64,000 bases of DNA from Tetmemena sp. SeJ-2015 (Eukaryota; Ciliophora; Spirotrichea; Sporadotrichida; Oxytrichidae): contig JAJKFJ010021672.1 of the NCBI GenBank assembly GCA_027382625.1, forward strand, positions 21,809 to 85,808, read 5' to 3'. Numbering within the stretch: position 1 is the stretch's first letter; each line of letters starts with the position of its first letter. A program made the position numbers and the translations under genes. Positions 62,976 to 64,000 of the stretch are shown here, piece after piece. A model generated the notes under the pieces. The model saw only the letters and a program-made list of their open reading frames with translations, was not told the origin of the DNA and ran no database searches.

Positions 62976-63376
62976 TCAGTGGGTGCCTTCCAATTGGTTA
63001 TGGATAATTGGCTGCACGCAGGCCTCAACACAGCATATTATAATATCTACTATATTTAAGTACACAGGTGACGTAGTCTCTCATGGGGTACATGCAAGTC
63101 TTGGTGGGGTTGATCTTGATAATTCTCTCGAGTTGAGTCTCGCATCTTTCCAACTTTTCTTTCCAGTATTTGCACTGAGGCTTGCAGTCTTCAATCAGTA
63201 GTGACTTGGGGTTCTCTCCCTCCTTTAGCATTGTCTTCACATAGCCTAAACAAAAGATTAACAAGGGAACTTTGAGCAGAAGGAAAGAGCTTACTTGGGG
63301 TGGCGATGTGTGGTGCCATGCTGCTCTCGTAGGTCATCCAACCTGGGGTTAGCCATCCTGCTACTCCTCCTCCCAT
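62976..63376 (-). CDS. Cytochrome bc1 complex hinge protein (subunit 6, UQCRH/QCR6-like)
   Basis: Small acidic-type subunit of mitochondrial complex III that helps docking of cytochrome c1 with cytochrome c. Three exons: MGGGVAGWLTPGWMTYESSM and APHIATP (start 63374-63376); an intron of about 49 nt (GTAAGC...TTTTGTTTAG); then VKTMLKEGENPKSLLIEDCK, PQCKYWKEKLERCETQLE, KTCMYPMRDYVTC; a 40-nt intron (GTACTT...GTTGAG); then ACVQPIIHNQLEGTH and TGA 62976-62978. The four conserved hinge cysteines (CxxxC...C...C, twin disulphide hairpin) are present. Splicing of the last intron is needed to restore the C-terminal Cys helix. Confidence 0.85.
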
Positions 63377-63441
63377 TTTACTTTATACGCTTTAATAATT
63401 ATAATTCTAAATCACAACTCCCAATTAGTATATTTCACTTC

Positions 63442-63645
63442 TCACACAAAAATAAAGTCTTCAATGTCTGCATGTAATCTTCTATAAGAAGTGGGGATAG
63501 TTTTCAAAAATGATAGAGAGAAATAATAAAGAAATATCATTAAAACCAAAAGGGAGGCAGACTTATAAAGATAAAGAAAATATAAGATGAAAAATAAGAA
63601 CATAATGAAATCTCCTCCATCGCTTAGTGCACACAGATCTTTCAT
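63442..63645 (-). CDS. Possible small two-helix membrane protein
   Basis: A single-exon frame MKDLCALSDGGDFIM followed by FLFFILYFLYLYKSASLLVL and a second hydrophobic run MIFLYYFSLSFL, ending IEDFIFV at TGA 63442-63444. Unrecognised. AT-rich DNA easily gives hydrophobic open frames, so this is tentative. Confidence 0.3.
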   Translation of the reverse strand: MKDLCALSDGGDFIMFLFFILYFLYLYKSASLLVLMIFLYYFSLSFLKTIPTSYRRLHADIEDFIFV

Positions 63646-63747
63646 TCTTATCTTTATATTTGTTTTAAGAGAAGAAATTTAAGATTGTATTAAATTGGTT
63701 TGAGCCTACTTTTAATAATCTATCTAAATGCAAGCATAGTAGCAAGC

Positions 63748-64000
63748 ATGGGAGGACCTTTACCTCCTGAGTGGTGGAAAGATCTTAAGGGTAGACACAT
63801 GAACTCTATGCAGGAGTTCTAATAAATGTATAGTGAGGGAGAACTTAAAGGCAAGATCATATTTTTTGAATTCTTCATGCAACAATAGATATATACATAC
63901 TCTTAAAATAATTTTAAGTCTATTAAAGATTGATGAATGTCCTTGGTGCTATAAGAGTATGACTGATTACAACAGACTGATAGATGATTTTCTTTTAGGG
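63748..64000 (+). CDS. Thioredoxin-like domain protein (start only; continues beyond window)
   Basis: Starts MGGPLPPEWWKDLKGRHMNS, then ELKGKIIFFEFFM (central thioredoxin strand), and, after an interruption, DECPWCYKSMTDYNRLIDDF. The CPWC motif lies where the thioredoxin CxxC should follow the FxxEF strand. The interruption is not a GT-AG intron. AGAT direct repeats at 63887-63890 and 63927-63930 allow a 40-nt deletion that rejoins the frame. Truncated by the window edge. Confidence 0.55.
63887..63930 (+). other. Candidate IES in the thioredoxin-like gene (AGAT repeats)
   Basis: Two AGAT copies 40 nt apart. Removing one copy plus the insert joins FFMQQQI to DECPWCYK in frame. The 4-bp repeat could be chance; the absence of GT-AG ends is the main argument. 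Confidence 0.35.

Overview
This window is protist nuclear DNA, almost certainly from a ciliate. Reading frames in recognisable genes are full of in-frame TAA and TAG at glutamine positions. In-frame TGA also occurs inside well-supported exons, where tryptophan fits (about 6303, 11094, 26369, 54425). TGA is nevertheless the terminator exactly where conserved families end: phosphoglucomutase at 55997-55999 and glutamine cyclotransferase at 12175-12177. UAR=Gln with UGA=Trp/stop is known from karyorelict ciliates (NCBI table 27) and Condylostoma (table 28). A karyorelict-like ciliate is my best guess. Most inferred introns are 22-100 nt and GT-AG, AT-rich, with a few longer ones (242 and 677 nt). 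Because most genes are split by small introns, many CDS ends and exon joins below are approximate.

Layout. 1-2693 (+) is an uncharacterised gene. 3104-10863 (+) is a very long beta-propeller plus TRP/polycystin-like channel gene. 10932-12177 (+) is glutamine cyclotransferase. 12338-19100 (+) is a huge Gln/Asn/Ser-rich protein with a DUSP domain. 19394-21121 (+) is the mitochondrial E2 of 2-oxoglutarate dehydrogenase. 22462-23228 (-) and 26801-27534 (+) are the two halves of one TBC1D20-like Rab-GAP gene, on opposite strands around an ankyrin-DHHC palmitoyltransferase gene (23552-26614). 27812-30642 (+) is a DEDDy exonuclease with an S1-like domain. 31673-33018 (-) is a CIMIP2-like ciliary microtubule inner protein. 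33233-35874 (+) is a membrane protein with an acidic tail. 36058-38537 (-) is a GCN5-like acetyltransferase and 38588-39568 (-) a nicotinamidase. 39696-43178 (+) is a PDK1-type kinase, interrupted by an inverted-repeat element. 43617-43867 (-) is a small membrane protein. 44042-48554 (+) is a coiled-coil Gln/Ser-rich protein. 48751-53962 (+) is CFAP57. 54070-55878 (+) is an IQ-motif protein with a glycogen-binding-like domain. 55997-57788 (-) is phosphoglucomutase. 57883-58248 (-) is unknown. 58472-60764 (-) is a homeodomain protein. 61289-62667 (-) is glycerate kinase, 62976-63376 (-) the bc1 hinge protein, 63442-63645 (-) a small membrane protein, and 63748-64000 (+) the start of a thioredoxin-like gene.

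The genes form ordinary eukaryotic groups: mitochondrial energy metabolism (E2, bc1 hinge), carbon metabolism (PGM, glycerate kinase), signalling (PDK1, TRP-like channel, DHHC, Rab-GAP), cilia (CFAP57, CIMIP2-like) and chromatin/transcription (GCN5-like, homeodomain).

The unusual layer is the set of interruptions that are not GT-AG introns. Six conserved or frame-constrained exons contain AT-rich insertions flanked by 3-6 bp direct repeats. Deleting one repeat plus the insert restores the protein, as expected for germline internal eliminated sequences (IES). The largest is an ~884 bp element with ~192 bp near-identical terminal inverted repeats inside the kinase exon. Together with the TBC gene split on opposite strands, this suggests unrearranged germline DNA or a rearranged haplotype. 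I cannot exclude assembly error for the inversion. A 50 bp sequence shared by two unrelated genes begins exactly at a GT in both and looks like an introner-type (intron-generating) repeat.
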